NCBI GenBank assembly: GCA_938036435.1
Contig: CALHPU010000018.1
Span: forward strand, 1-64,000
Direction: 5' to 3'
DNA: 64,000 nt
From: an uncultured Pirellulaceae bacterium
GTDB lineage: Bacteria; Planctomycetota; Planctomycetia; Pirellulales; Pirellulaceae
The notes beneath the pieces were generated by a model that saw only the letters and a list, made by a program, of their open reading frames with translations, was not told where the DNA came from and did no database searches. The position numbers and the translations under genes are program-made. Of this stretch, positions 46,701 through 54,314 are shown piece after piece (position 1 is the stretch's first letter; each line of letters opens with the position of its first letter).

Positions 46701-46984
46701 ATGACTCGCAAGTTTCTATTGCGGGTCTGGTGATCATGCGACAACGTCCGTCGACCGCCAAAGGCATCACGTTTGTGACGCTTGAGGATGAGACAGGCGT
46801 GGCGAATTTGGTAATTAAACCACCTGTTTGGGAGAAGTACTATCGAATCGCGCGACAGGCACCGGCTTGGGTCGCTAGTGGGAAACTAGAAATGCGCGAC
46901 AACGTGGTCCACTTGATCGTCAACCGAATCGAGGATCTGGGCGATACAAAGGGGCTTCAAACAAAGTCACGCAATTTTCATTAG
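43781..46984 (+). CDS. dnaE2: Error-prone DNA polymerase III alpha subunit DnaE2
   Basis: The frame is open from TTG 43685, but residues before 43781 are encoded by the heptamer array. TTG 43781 begins the protein at MYAELHSKTNFSFLTGASHA, the exact N-terminus expected for DnaE2 (about 1067 residues). Contents: PHP domain; polymerase palm with GRGSAANSTVCYCLGI, PDIDVDFEHERREEV and IVRPGPIQGDMVHP-type VRPGPIQGDMVHPYLRRR; fingers; and a C-terminal OB domain (GITFVTLEDETGVANLVIKP). It makes mutagenic lesion bypass possible with ImuA and ImuB after DNA damage. A TTG start just after a repeat array implies low or variable translation. Confidence 0.95.
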   Translation: MYAELHSKTNFSFLTGASHADELVDAAVKLGYSALAVTDENSLAGVVRAFGAARETKLKLIIGAEILLGDAPPLVMWATDRQSYGNLSKLITVGRRRAPKGECWLELKDVAQFHAGLIAGVIPQFTGDANRIGNIAGDVNHSSHHWYCGRSKSWYAETNNRSRQIEQMNRVREIFQDRTYLMAALYQGCDDAWRIRQLQQLSRKTNLLSVASGDVLYHHAARMPLHDALTAVKYKTTIAGCSDKLIPNAQRHLQTLTQRQASFAALPGAIERTLEIADRCGFCMSQLRYEYPEGLSPPGKTQTAYLRELTEQGVRKRYPEGVPPAVSRQINHELELIEELEYEAYFLTVWDLVRFARSRSILCQGRGSAANSTVCYCLGITSVDPTSTDLLFERFISRERNEVPDIDVDFEHERREEVLQYLYEKYGRDRAGLAATVVTYRSRSAIRDMGKALGLSLDRVDVLTKQVEHYSDEHKLATRMPEAGLDPDSDLGKRLILLTDQLVGFPRHLSQHVGGMVMTRGKLDELVPIENAAMENRTVIQWDKNDLEELGLLKVDCLCLGMLTAIRKCFSMIQDHWGRSLTLASTPQGDPEVYDMICEADTVGVFQIESRAQMSMLPRLRPRCWYDLVIEVSLVRPGPIQGDMVHPYLRRRNGVEPTVYPNEAIKKVLERTLGVPIFQEQAMKLAVVAAGFTPGEADQLRRAMGAWRKTGVIEKFQAKLKAGMKERGLSEKFADQVFRQIAGFGAYGFPESHAASFALLVYVSCYLKHYYPEAFCAALINSQPMGFYQPAQLVADARKHGVSVLPVDVNHSDWDCTLETADDSQEQPARRKLRLGLRMINAMRSDHADLIVQSRADCPFHSVADFARRTRIGRSVIKQLSDADAFGSVDQDRREALWQALGQEKMALEQPLFGDLETEDDDTFALPRLTLEQQVVEDYATVGLSLKAHPMSFHRQQLQSQQVTCCGDLANSENDSQVSIAGLVIMRQRPSTAKGITFVTLEDETGVANLVIKPPVWEKYYRIARQAPAWVASGKLEMRDNVVHLIVNRIEDLGDTKGLQTKSRNFH

Positions 46985-47030
46985 GACTGTCAGCATAGAG
47001 ACTCGTTTCATGAGCAATGGTTCATCTGAC

Positions 47031-48266
47031 CTACTTCGGAACGACGACATCGATGTATACCATCCGATGGTCAGTTGCCTTTACCCAGTCTGATTCCGGA
47101 TCATCTGGCTCCGGCCAAAAAACGGCTTGCGATTTGATATCCAACGTTTTTGACGGCAAGCAATAGTCGATTCTTAAATTCCCAACCGTGCGGTCGCTGA
47201 AGTCGGATGTGTCGGTGGCGGGGTCTCCTTTTTGTTCGCTGTTTTTACGGCCCTGCAACGCAGCGAACGCCGGTCCCCCTTTACTTATTGGGGCAACGGA
47301 TGAATTGATGGCGGGATGATCGAGAAGTTGTTTGATTGCAGATTCGTGGCTGTCCCCGTCGACAGGATCGGCGTTCAAATCGCCCGCGATAACAAAATGC
47401 TTTCCTGCCTCGAGCCCGCCGCGTTTCCCGTTGTCATCGTAGAGGTACTGCGCTTTGCCACCGACATAGTCGGCCAACATTCGAATTTCATCGTGGTTAC
47501 GTTTTCCGTTTTTGTCTTCGGGCCCGTCAAAGGTTGGCGGGGTAGGGTGGGTGACAATAAAGTGTATTACCGCCCCTCCGACATTTACCGGAACATCCCA
47601 GTGGCTTTTGGAGGACAATCGGAATACCTCCATGACTGGGGCGTGGTAATAGGGTTGATTGGTCTCGGGATTAATCGGGACAAGGGCATCTGGCATGTCT
47701 TTCCAGAGGAATTTCTGGAACGTGCGCGCCTGTTGTTCAAGCACAGGATATTTTGAAAGGACCGCCATGCCATACTGGCCGGGGAATTTTCCGTATCCGT
47801 AGGCATCTTCGCCAGATTTTGTGACGCCGTCGTGGTTCATGTCTAAACCAGAATCAATGCCCGTGTTGACCGGTCGGATAAATGAATGCGGGTAAGTGAT
47901 TGGTTTCAAATCATCATGGGCCTTCTCTAGAAAATGCTTCTGGAACGACTGCACGCTTTCGCCACTTTCGTCGTAGTCGAATTCATTTAGTAAAATGATA
48001 TCGGGGCGCACGCGCTGAATGATCTTGGCAATGCGTTGGAAGTTCTTGCCTTTGCCGGTGGCAAGACGCTCTTTCAACATGCCCGCGCGGTCGCGATTAA
48101 ATGAAATGTTGAAGGTCGCGATCCTGACCGTTTTGTCTTCAACTGAACCTGTCTCGCCGGCTACGGAATCTTGAACAGCCAACAACTTGGCTGGACTGAT
48201 TATTCCCAGCACTAAACCAAGAAACATCAAACAAACGTGAGGCCAGAGAAGGGAAATCATGGGCAT
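47031..48266 (-). CDS. Secreted endonuclease/exonuclease/phosphatase-family protein
   Basis: ATG 48266 with AGGA eight bases upstream gives 411 residues. A signal peptide or anchor (LLWPHVCLMFLGLVLGIISP) is followed by the EEP fold: VRIATFNISFNRDRAGML, LLNEFDYDESGE with the metal-binding Glu, FVIAGDLNADPVDGDS, and the C-terminal TDHRMVYIDV with the catalytic Asp-His. These enzymes cut phosphodiesters or phosphomonoesters; the exported position suggests a nutrient-scavenging or extracellular nuclease/phosphatase, as inferred. It is 10 bases downstream of the fructosamine-kinase gene on the same strand, and a polycistronic message with that module is possible. Confidence 0.88.
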   Translation of the reverse strand: MPMISLLWPHVCLMFLGLVLGIISPAKLLAVQDSVAGETGSVEDKTVRIATFNISFNRDRAGMLKERLATGKGKNFQRIAKIIQRVRPDIILLNEFDYDESGESVQSFQKHFLEKAHDDLKPITYPHSFIRPVNTGIDSGLDMNHDGVTKSGEDAYGYGKFPGQYGMAVLSKYPVLEQQARTFQKFLWKDMPDALVPINPETNQPYYHAPVMEVFRLSSKSHWDVPVNVGGAVIHFIVTHPTPPTFDGPEDKNGKRNHDEIRMLADYVGGKAQYLYDDNGKRGGLEAGKHFVIAGDLNADPVDGDSHESAIKQLLDHPAINSSVAPISKGGPAFAALQGRKNSEQKGDPATDTSDFSDRTVGNLRIDYCLPSKTLDIKSQAVFWPEPDDPESDWVKATDHRMVYIDVVVPK

Positions 48267-48276
48267 ATCCAAAGTC

Positions 48277-49182
48277 CTAAGTGTGTTTTGACAGGATAGT
48301 CTGACAGGCCGACCAATAACTTCGACCAAAGAGATTGAGGTGATTCAACAGATGATAAAGTTGGTAAATCTCAACGCGCTGAGATGTGGCATCGTCTCGG
48401 GGAATGACATCATGATAAGCTTCGTAGAAGGACGAATCAAATCCGCCAAAGAGTGTCGTTATGCCAAACTCACATTCATGGTGGCCGAAATAGACTGCGG
48501 GGTCAAATATTACGGGGTTTTGATTTGCATCGCAAAAAAAATTCCCACTCCAAAGGTCGCCATGCAGCAAGGCTGGCAACTTCCGGTCTGAGGCAAGTAA
48601 GCCGGGAAGTTTCTCGATTAGGTGATCCAATTCCTTTCGCTGTGCGGTTTCAATTAGTCCTTGTTTGAGGGCAAGGTCGCCTTGAAAGGCCAGACGAAAT
48701 TCAGCAAAGAACTCGGGCCAATGGTTTGTCCAATGATTCACTTGGTCAGTTGCCCCTATGAAATTATTTTGCGAGAAACCGAATTGGTTGATCGAATCGT
48801 TGGCGAGGTGAAGCCGCGCGAGTTGATGACCGAAACGTGGCCAGAATTCTGTTTGAGGCGAGGAGGATTGAATCCACTCCAAGACCAAGACGCTGGTTGA
48901 GTCGTCGGTTTGTTGGGCGACGACAGCGGGAACAGCAATCGTATTTGTCGATCGTAACGCCTCTAGACCTGATGCTTCAGCGCGAAGACCGTCGCCTTGT
49001 CCTTTGCTCACTTTCACAAAAAAGTTTGTTTTATCATCAAGTGTCAATTGAAATGCTTCGGCGATGCAGCCACCCGAGACACGTTTTATTACGCCGATGG
49101 ATCGCTCCGCACCGAGATGACTTTGAATAATGCTTTGGATCAAATCAAGTGAATCTCCTTGCGAGCCACCAACGACAGTCAT
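48277..49182 (-). CDS. Fructosamine/ketosamine-3-kinase family protein
   Basis: A 301-residue protein with the fold of choline/aminoglycoside kinases. The nucleotide-binding strand is FFVKVSKGQG, and the catalytic loop is LLHGDLWSGNFF with its Asp, followed by PVIFDPAVYFGHHECEFG, where Asp binds metal. Fructosamine kinases phosphorylate sugars bound to protein lysines, so that the adduct becomes unstable and leaves; bacterial members favour ribulosamine/erythrulosamine. The first base triplet overlaps the LMW-PTP stop (ATGA), so the two are made together. See the finding on deglycation. Confidence 0.92.
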   Translation of the reverse strand: MTVVGGSQGDSLDLIQSIIQSHLGAERSIGVIKRVSGGCIAEAFQLTLDDKTNFFVKVSKGQGDGLRAEASGLEALRSTNTIAVPAVVAQQTDDSTSVLVLEWIQSSSPQTEFWPRFGHQLARLHLANDSINQFGFSQNNFIGATDQVNHWTNHWPEFFAEFRLAFQGDLALKQGLIETAQRKELDHLIEKLPGLLASDRKLPALLHGDLWSGNFFCDANQNPVIFDPAVYFGHHECEFGITTLFGGFDSSFYEAYHDVIPRDDATSQRVEIYQLYHLLNHLNLFGRSYWSACQTILSKHT

Positions 49183-49655
49183 TGATGATTTTCCTGTGTA
49201 AGGTAATTGAACAGGGGTTCGACCGATGCTTGAATCATATCCAGCACTGTCTCGAATCCTTGGGCCCCTCCATAATAAGGGTCAGGCACATCCAACGGCC
49301 ACGAATCGTCTAGGAAGTCGCTGAGCAGTTTTACTTCGGCCGTCGGATCAGGGGTAATCTCAAGAATGTCGCTGAAATTTTGTCGGTCCATGGCGATGAC
49401 TAGATCGAATGTTTCGAGATCTTCGGGAGTGATCTTGCGACTGCGGCTGCGGAAAGCATAGCCGCGTTTCTCACCGGCTGCTCGCATTCGAGAATCGGCT
49501 GGGTTGCCGGAGTGATAGCCGATCGTACCTGCAGAGTCGACGTGCACGTCTTGTTGGTGACCGTGTTCCTGCAAGAAGTGCTGCATGACAGCCTCTCCGG
49601 TGGGAGAGCGACAGATGTTTCCAAGGCAGACAAAGAGAATAGACTTACGAGACAT
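49179..49655 (-). CDS. Low-molecular-weight protein-tyrosine phosphatase
   Basis: 158 residues with the active-site loop CLGNICRSP (Cys10, Arg16; Cx5R) and the catalytic-acid loop VPDPYYGG. Cytoplasmic. LMW-PTPs of the 'A' type were shown in the literature to act as protein-ribulosamine-5-phosphatases, and the 4-base overlap with a fructosamine kinase suggests that role rather than Tyr-phosphate signalling or exopolysaccharide control. There is no BY-kinase or polysaccharide gene nearby. Confidence 0.93.
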   Translation of the reverse strand: MSRKSILFVCLGNICRSPTGEAVMQHFLQEHGHQQDVHVDSAGTIGYHSGNPADSRMRAAGEKRGYAFRSRSRKITPEDLETFDLVIAMDRQNFSDILEITPDPTAEVKLLSDFLDDSWPLDVPDPYYGGAQGFETVLDMIQASVEPLFNYLTQENHQ

Positions 49656-49895
49656 TGGCCTGAAGAAACCTTGATAGGATCCATGTCACTAGAAACGTGG
49701 CCGCTCTCAAACGAGAGCTGTTAAAGTTTCAGTCTAACAAGGGCCCCCATTTCGTTGAAAGGGGGCGAATTTTTAGGCACAAGCAGTTTGGCAAAAGCAG
49801 TTAGGCAAAAATGCAAAAGTCATTAGCCGGTCTGTGTTCAAGATAGCCGGCTATTTGGCACCTAGTTTGAGCCTAGGCACGAAGGTGTTCGAAAG
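49656..49895. other. Intergenic region with hairpins on both strands
   Basis: Contains the plus-strand terminator-like hairpin at 49743-49774 (separate entry) and a 7-bp TAGCCGG/CCGGCTA stem at 49824-49854 followed on the minus strand by CTTTT, which could end the Flp pilin transcript. AAAAGCAGTT/AGGCAAAA near-repeats occur at 49785-49815. No gene visible. Confidence 0.4.
49743..49774 (+). terminator. Terminator-like hairpin on the plus strand without an upstream gene
   Basis: GCCCCC-A-TTTC (49743-49753) pairs with GAAA-GGGGGC (49757-49766), leaving one bulged A, and GAATTTTT follows. It has the shape of an intrinsic terminator, but no plus-strand gene ends within 2.5 kb. It may end a small unannotated plus-strand transcript or serve as a processing site. 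Confidence 0.5.
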
Positions 49896-50081
49896 CTAGT
49901 TGATAGCGTTAGTGATCGAACCCGTGTTGTTTCCCCAGACCGCTTGGGTTGTGGAGCCGAACAAGGAGATGCTTGCGATAGCTGCCACGATAATCAGCCC
50001 CAGCATTACTGCGTATTCAACTGCGGTTGGTCCCGATTCATCCTTCATGAATCGGATTACTTTGTTTTTCAATTTAAACAT
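49896..50081 (-). CDS. Flp-family type IVb pilin
   Basis: A 61-residue prepilin. MKDESG at residues 12-17 is the leader and PTAVEYAVMLGLIIVAAIAS the start of the mature pilin, cut after Gly, with the conserved Glu at mature position 5. The rest forms the hydrophobic helix. Such pilins build tight-adherence fibres exported by the Tad system. No tad, cpa, rcp or prepilin-peptidase genes are within this window, so the machinery must be elsewhere. ATG 50081 is the start. Confidence 0.92.
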   Translation of the reverse strand: MFKLKNKVIRFMKDESGPTAVEYAVMLGLIIVAAIASISLFGSTTQAVWGNNTGSITNAIN

Positions 50082-50239
50082 GGTTTTTTGGGTTGGTAGG
50101 GAAAAGGAAGAGCAACGGATCTCGCGGAAAAATCGTTTCGGACCAGTCGCCGGTTATCGAAATTTAGGTCATGAATCCTTCGTTCTTCGGATAAATCTTC
50201 AAAAAACCCATAGTTTAGCTTTGAACCAGTCCAGTAGGC

Positions 50240-51598
50240 CTAGCTGCCGAACCAGCCTCCTTTCTTTGCGTGTTGGTTAAGTTGCAATTTGCTTTGAATT
50301 TCCTCTTTCAGATGTGCGACAACCGAGTCCTTGTCCGTTTCAGCCAGAATATCCGACACAACCGATTTTGCTGATTGCCCTCCCCAAGCGCCACCCTGTT
50401 CGAAGTAGCGCTTGGCAGCCTCGCCGATAATGTAAGACGTGAAACCTGCAGCAGCACCTTGCGGGATGACTGTTAGCGGTACACCAAATCCAAGAGTCAC
50501 CGCTTTAAACAGGCTGGCACCGTAGTTGGTTAACTCCCCCAAAGCATAGATCCCGCCAGCAGCACCAATCGTTCGGGCCAAACCGCGTGCTTGACCCATT
50601 GAGAAATTCAAACCATATACCTTTGAAAGTGTGATGATCATTAGCGCGTCGATCGTTAGGCCTCCTACGATATCAACAACAGGCACCGGATTGAGCGCGA
50701 CCACAAGTGCTTTTGTCGCCGCCATCGTCCAGACAATCGAATCAGCTTGCCGGTTCCTCATCTCGACACGCAGAGATGCAACTCTGTCACTTTTGTCTGC
50801 TGCGTAGAGTGCTGCATTAAGTGCAATCAGCCCGAGCCCCTCTTTTTCGAGCGTCTCGAGGATCAACGATTTCAACTCTGCCACATCGGGTTCTGGTTTG
50901 CGCCATTCGGTCTTCTCTTTTCCATTGGGTTGTTCGATGACGTACTCAATCTCTCTTGGATCTGCACAAGTCAGCACGAAGTGGTCAGGCGGAATGATCC
51001 CGTCCAATCGTGACTTGAGTACTTCAATAAGCTTTGTTCTTTGTTCAGCAGGATAGAGATCGATTTTGTTGAACACTAAAATCAGCGGTTTTTGAACGGC
51101 CGCCAGTTCGACCAAAGCCGCGAATTCCGTATCGTTTAAATCAGAATCGGTTACAAACAAGATCAGATCCGATTGTCGCGCGGTCGTTTCAGCGAGATCT
51201 GCTCTATCGGCACCATCTACTTCGTTGATACCCGGAGTGTCAATGATGATCACTTCGGATTTTTCGAAACCGGGGATAACATGCCCCGAACCATCCCAGT
51301 TAGTTCCCCAGATTTGTTTCGTCCATCCACCCTGAACATCGACTTCAGCCACCGCGCGACCGATCAGTGCATTGATCATGGCGGATTTTCCGGTGCTGAT
51401 CTCGCCAAAGATCGCGATCTCGACACGTCCGCTAGTAACCTTGTCGTACATCTTCGTGAGATCAGCGATGTCTGACTTCAGCCGTTCACGTTCAGAATCC
51501 GGGCATCCGTTTAGTTGCGCGAGTGTTGCCGAAACAGAATCGACGGCTTCAAGATAGTTTGGGTCTTGAGCAGACCCTTGGTTGGATTGCTTATTCAT
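50240..51598 (-). CDS. DUF697-type membrane GTPase
   Basis: 452 residues. The G domain contains G1 GEISTGKSAMI (about residue 66), G3 DTPGINEVDGA and G4 NKID. After it come hydrophobic helices of the DUF697/YcjF type (GLTIDALMIITLSKVYGLN, GAAGGIYALGELTNYGASLF, GAAAGFTSYIIGEAAKRYF) that insert in the membrane. N- and C-terminal tails are Gln/Lys-rich. The role of this class is not established; dynamin-like membrane action is a possibility. It lies 10 bases after a paralogous GTPase gene. Confidence 0.85.
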   Translation of the reverse strand: MNKQSNQGSAQDPNYLEAVDSVSATLAQLNGCPDSERERLKSDIADLTKMYDKVTSGRVEIAIFGEISTGKSAMINALIGRAVAEVDVQGGWTKQIWGTNWDGSGHVIPGFEKSEVIIIDTPGINEVDGADRADLAETTARQSDLILFVTDSDLNDTEFAALVELAAVQKPLILVFNKIDLYPAEQRTKLIEVLKSRLDGIIPPDHFVLTCADPREIEYVIEQPNGKEKTEWRKPEPDVAELKSLILETLEKEGLGLIALNAALYAADKSDRVASLRVEMRNRQADSIVWTMAATKALVVALNPVPVVDIVGGLTIDALMIITLSKVYGLNFSMGQARGLARTIGAAGGIYALGELTNYGASLFKAVTLGFGVPLTVIPQGAAAGFTSYIIGEAAKRYFEQGGAWGGQSAKSVVSDILAETDKDSVVAHLKEEIQSKLQLNQHAKKGGWFGS

Positions 51599-51608
51599 TC
51601 AATCTATG

Positions 51609-53162
51609 TCAGTTAGCGTCAGATAGTTTTTCCCGCGCGGACTGCACCAATTTCCGCAGTTCGTCGACTTTAGTGACCTGCTCCCAGTGGCGACGTGCAA
51701 GGCCTGCCATGCCACCTTCAGGCTGCTGCATTTCATTTTTGAAAAACTCGATAAAGACCGAGCCAATCCACTTGGTGATTAATGCTTGGACCGCACCTTG
51801 AAGCGCGCCGCCGGCGATTTGTCCGGCGAATGGAATAGTCTTCACCAGAGACGAAGTCACCGCCGCTAAAGCGACTGTCGCGCCCTGCGCCCCGATTACA
51901 CCGATTAAGTTTTTTCCCATTTCACCCAACCATTTGGACGCCGTCTGAAGGTCAACGTTTTGCTGATAGACATCGGCAAGATCAACAATCATCTTGGTGG
52001 AAATGGCGGCTCCGGCCAACAGGTCCACCACAGGGAAGGGGCTAACAGCGGCGATTCCACCGGCACCCCACATGTATCCATCCACAATCGCCCAAGCCTT
52101 TTTGTCGATCGATTGCTGCACTTGATCACGCGCCTTTTCGACTAGACCGCGAGATTGCAGCAGCACGTTGGCCATCAGCATATCTTTGCCATCACGTTTG
52201 ACGACTTCGATCATCCTATTGGCCAAAGGCCCAATGTCGGGTTCAATCACGACGGTCTCTTCGGATGTTGTTCCGTCTGCCAAAACACGTCGCCGAATGC
52301 GCTCTCCGGGCTGAGCTTGTATGACGACAATGTCTTCTTTTTTGATGAAGTCCTTGGTTTGGCGATTGATTTGTCCAGTAAGTTTGTCGCGATCCTCTTG
52401 GCTGTACCAGTCTGATTTGTTCAAGCAGATCAGCACTCTTTTCTCCATTTGCCCGAGTTGTTCCAGCAGCTCATGCTCGCTCTCTCGCAGCGGTCCATCG
52501 ACGACAACCAGCACCATGTCAGCGTCCTTGGCCGATTCGGCTGCGATTGCCACGTGATCGGCACCGTCTACTTCGCCAATGCCGGGCGTATCGACCAAAG
52601 TGACTTTGTCTGCACCAGACCAAGGAATTTCGTTGCGTGTGATCGTTGTGCCACCTCGAACGTCGGTGGTGAAAGTTTGCCGTCCGCTCAGTAGATTCAG
52701 CACGGAGGATTTGCCAGAACTGATCGTGCCAAAGGCGACGATCTCCAGAGTCTGTTGCTCGCGTTTGTACTCGATGTCACGAATTAGCGGAGCCAGATGT
52801 TGGTCGATTTCGGCATCGCCTGCCGTTCCTTTGAGGCTCTCGATTTGAGAGAGGTTTTCTTGAATCTCATGTTCTTTTTGACTGGACGAAAGCTCGCTTG
52901 GGTTTCGGTTGCGGCGTTCACGCCTCAAGCGTTTCGCCCGCGAGGCGCCGAATAACTTCCAAAGCGTCCAACCGGCACTGCCAAGCAACAGCAGCAGTCC
53001 TAAACCAACCACGCAAAGATAGAGGATTCCCCATATTTGCCCCAACGCTGCAACCGTAGCGTAGGTGGAAATAATCAGGTGAGGCAGGTAAATCAGGGCG
53101 AGGCCAATGCAGGCGGCAGAAAAGACGAGCAGCAGCCCAGAAAAAGTACGGCCAATCTTCAT
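51609..53162 (-). CDS. DUF697-type membrane GTPase with N-terminal transmembrane anchor
   Basis: ATG 53162 (MKIGRTFSGLLLVFSA) is chosen over the upstream TTG 53219. Two membrane helices (residues 5-30 and 45-70, LCVVGLGLLLLLGSAGWTLW) are followed by a basic segment (RAKRLRRERRNRN), a helix, and the GTPase (G1 GTISSGKSSVLNLL, G3 DTPGIGEVDGADH, G4 NKSD). A DUF697 helical block (GGIAAVSPFPVVDLLAGAAI, then VIGAQGATVALAAVTSSLVK) ends the chain. The downstream paralogue lacks the N-terminal anchor. The two could form a hetero-oligomer; this is an inference from the 10-base gap and shared domains. Confidence 0.85.
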   Translation of the reverse strand: MKIGRTFSGLLLVFSAACIGLALIYLPHLIISTYATVAALGQIWGILYLCVVGLGLLLLLGSAGWTLWKLFGASRAKRLRRERRNRNPSELSSSQKEHEIQENLSQIESLKGTAGDAEIDQHLAPLIRDIEYKREQQTLEIVAFGTISSGKSSVLNLLSGRQTFTTDVRGGTTITRNEIPWSGADKVTLVDTPGIGEVDGADHVAIAAESAKDADMVLVVVDGPLRESEHELLEQLGQMEKRVLICLNKSDWYSQEDRDKLTGQINRQTKDFIKKEDIVVIQAQPGERIRRRVLADGTTSEETVVIEPDIGPLANRMIEVVKRDGKDMLMANVLLQSRGLVEKARDQVQQSIDKKAWAIVDGYMWGAGGIAAVSPFPVVDLLAGAAISTKMIVDLADVYQQNVDLQTASKWLGEMGKNLIGVIGAQGATVALAAVTSSLVKTIPFAGQIAGGALQGAVQALITKWIGSVFIEFFKNEMQQPEGGMAGLARRHWEQVTKVDELRKLVQSAREKLSDAN

Positions 53163-53324
53163 AGTGTGTGTCCGGAAAAGCGACTGTAGGTCAGCCGAAT
53201 TGTAAGGTGATTCAATCAAATACCTGAGTGAGGTAGTCGCGCTGCGATAGTAATGTTAGCAGTCCCGTAGAGAAACTGCATCACCAGAGTGGGCCACAAA
53301 AATGCTCAGAATGAGCCGATTTGC

Positions 53325-53357
53325 AAAAAAAGCCCTGACACAGGATGAGCGTCAGGG
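53325..53357 (-). terminator. Intrinsic terminator of the ECF sigma operon
   Basis: On the minus strand CCCTGAC (53357-53351) pairs with GTCAGGG (53339-53333), then seven U (53331-53325). It lies about 175 bases beyond the last gene of the ECF operon. Confidence 0.85.
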
Positions 53358-53398
53358 CCATAAAAAGCCTTCCCCTGCCGTTGACGGCAAAGAAATTT

Positions 53399-53480
53399 GG
53401 AAGTGGCGGAGGTATTCGAAAAATGGAAGTGGTTCGAAAGCGAAATCGGAAGTGGGATGGAAGTGGGATATGTGGAAGTG
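53399..53480 (+). repeat. Five irregular copies of GGAAGTGG
   Basis: GGAAGTGG recurs five times (53399, 53424, 53450, 53459 and 53474, to within a base or two), separated by spacers of different length that also look related (GATATG, GGATG). It lies in the untranslated tail of the minus-strand ECF operon. The purpose is unknown. Confidence 0.6.
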
Positions 53481-53531
53481 GGCCATACAAAAGCGCCCCA
53501 ATTATTTCTGCAAGCAATCAGGATTCCTGAA

Positions 53532-54314
53532 CTAGGGCTTCACCTCGGAATTGGCACGGTCGGGATTGGTTTCGAAATTCATCTGTTTCATATTTTGCTT
53601 TGTGCGGATCTCATCGATCGAATTTTGGAACAAACGTAATCTGTGCTCAACCACGCGTTGAACGTTATCCTCAAGGTTGAACAGTTGTTGGTTAATCTTG
53701 CCAAGTCTTTTTTTCACTGCCAGACGGTCGTACTCTAGAATTGACTTGCGGACGACTATCATTTCCTCAACCAGTGGCTTGAGGCGCTGCTTAAGTTGAG
53801 CATCATTTTCTTTCTTGGCGTATTTAGCAATTGTGATCTCAATTTGAGTCTTCACTTTCCACTGTGCGACGGCGAGTTCAAATTTCCCGGGATGCTTTTG
53901 TTTGAGTTCGTTGAGGTGAATGATGTCCCGCTCAATCCGCTTGATGGCATTTCGAGATCTTCTCGGTCCCTTTTGCTCCGACTTAAGGATCGATTTGCGA
54001 AGTTCGGGAAAGTGTTGCTCGAGAAAGTCTAGGACGACGAGACGTCGAATGCGGTGGGCTTCCGCTTTTCGTTCCTCTTTTGACTGGGCATCAGAGAGCT
54101 GTTTTGATTTCGGGTTAACTTGTGTTGAATTCGAGTCGACATTCACGCGCGGAATCGTCGAGCTCGTGTTTTCGGCTGGCGAATTTTGCGTAACGGGATT
54201 GCCCGTGGCTTGGGCAGTATTAAGTCCGACGGTCGCCGTCAAAACGAACGCGCATAAACCACACGCCGCCACAACGCCCAGTGCTAAGTCGAGTTTTAGA
54301 CTTGCAATTCGCAT
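53532..54314 (-). CDS. Membrane-anchored helical protein in ECF operon, unknown function
   Basis: A 260-residue protein with an N-terminal signal or anchor (LALGVVAACGLCAFVLTATV), a Ser/Thr/Asn/Gln-rich linker, and a basic, helix-forming region rich in Lys/Arg (RRLVVLDFLEQHFPELRKSI, then RRSRNAIKRIERDIIHLNEL). It starts inside the stop of the anti-sigma gene (1-base overlap). Its place as the third gene suggests a periplasmic sensor or target of the anti-sigma. I do not recognise a family; a Spy/CpxP-like helical binder is a guess. Confidence 0.65.
   Translation of the reverse strand: MRIASLKLDLALGVVAACGLCAFVLTATVGLNTAQATGNPVTQNSPAENTSSTIPRVNVDSNSTQVNPKSKQLSDAQSKEERKAEAHRIRRLVVLDFLEQHFPELRKSILKSEQKGPRRSRNAIKRIERDIIHLNELKQKHPGKFELAVAQWKVKTQIEITIAKYAKKENDAQLKQRLKPLVEEMIVVRKSILEYDRLAVKKRLGKINQQLFNLEDNVQRVVEHRLRLFQNSIDEIRTKQNMKQMNFETNPDRANSEVKP

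Larger units (their letters stand above)
53163..53531. other. Intergenic region with a minus-strand terminator and a GGAAGTGG repeat
   Basis: Contains the terminator at 53325-53357 and five copies of GGAAGTGG at 53399-53480 (separate entries). It separates the end of the ECF operon from the GTPase pair. The short frames here on both strands are made of the repeat and are not supported. Confidence 0.5.
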
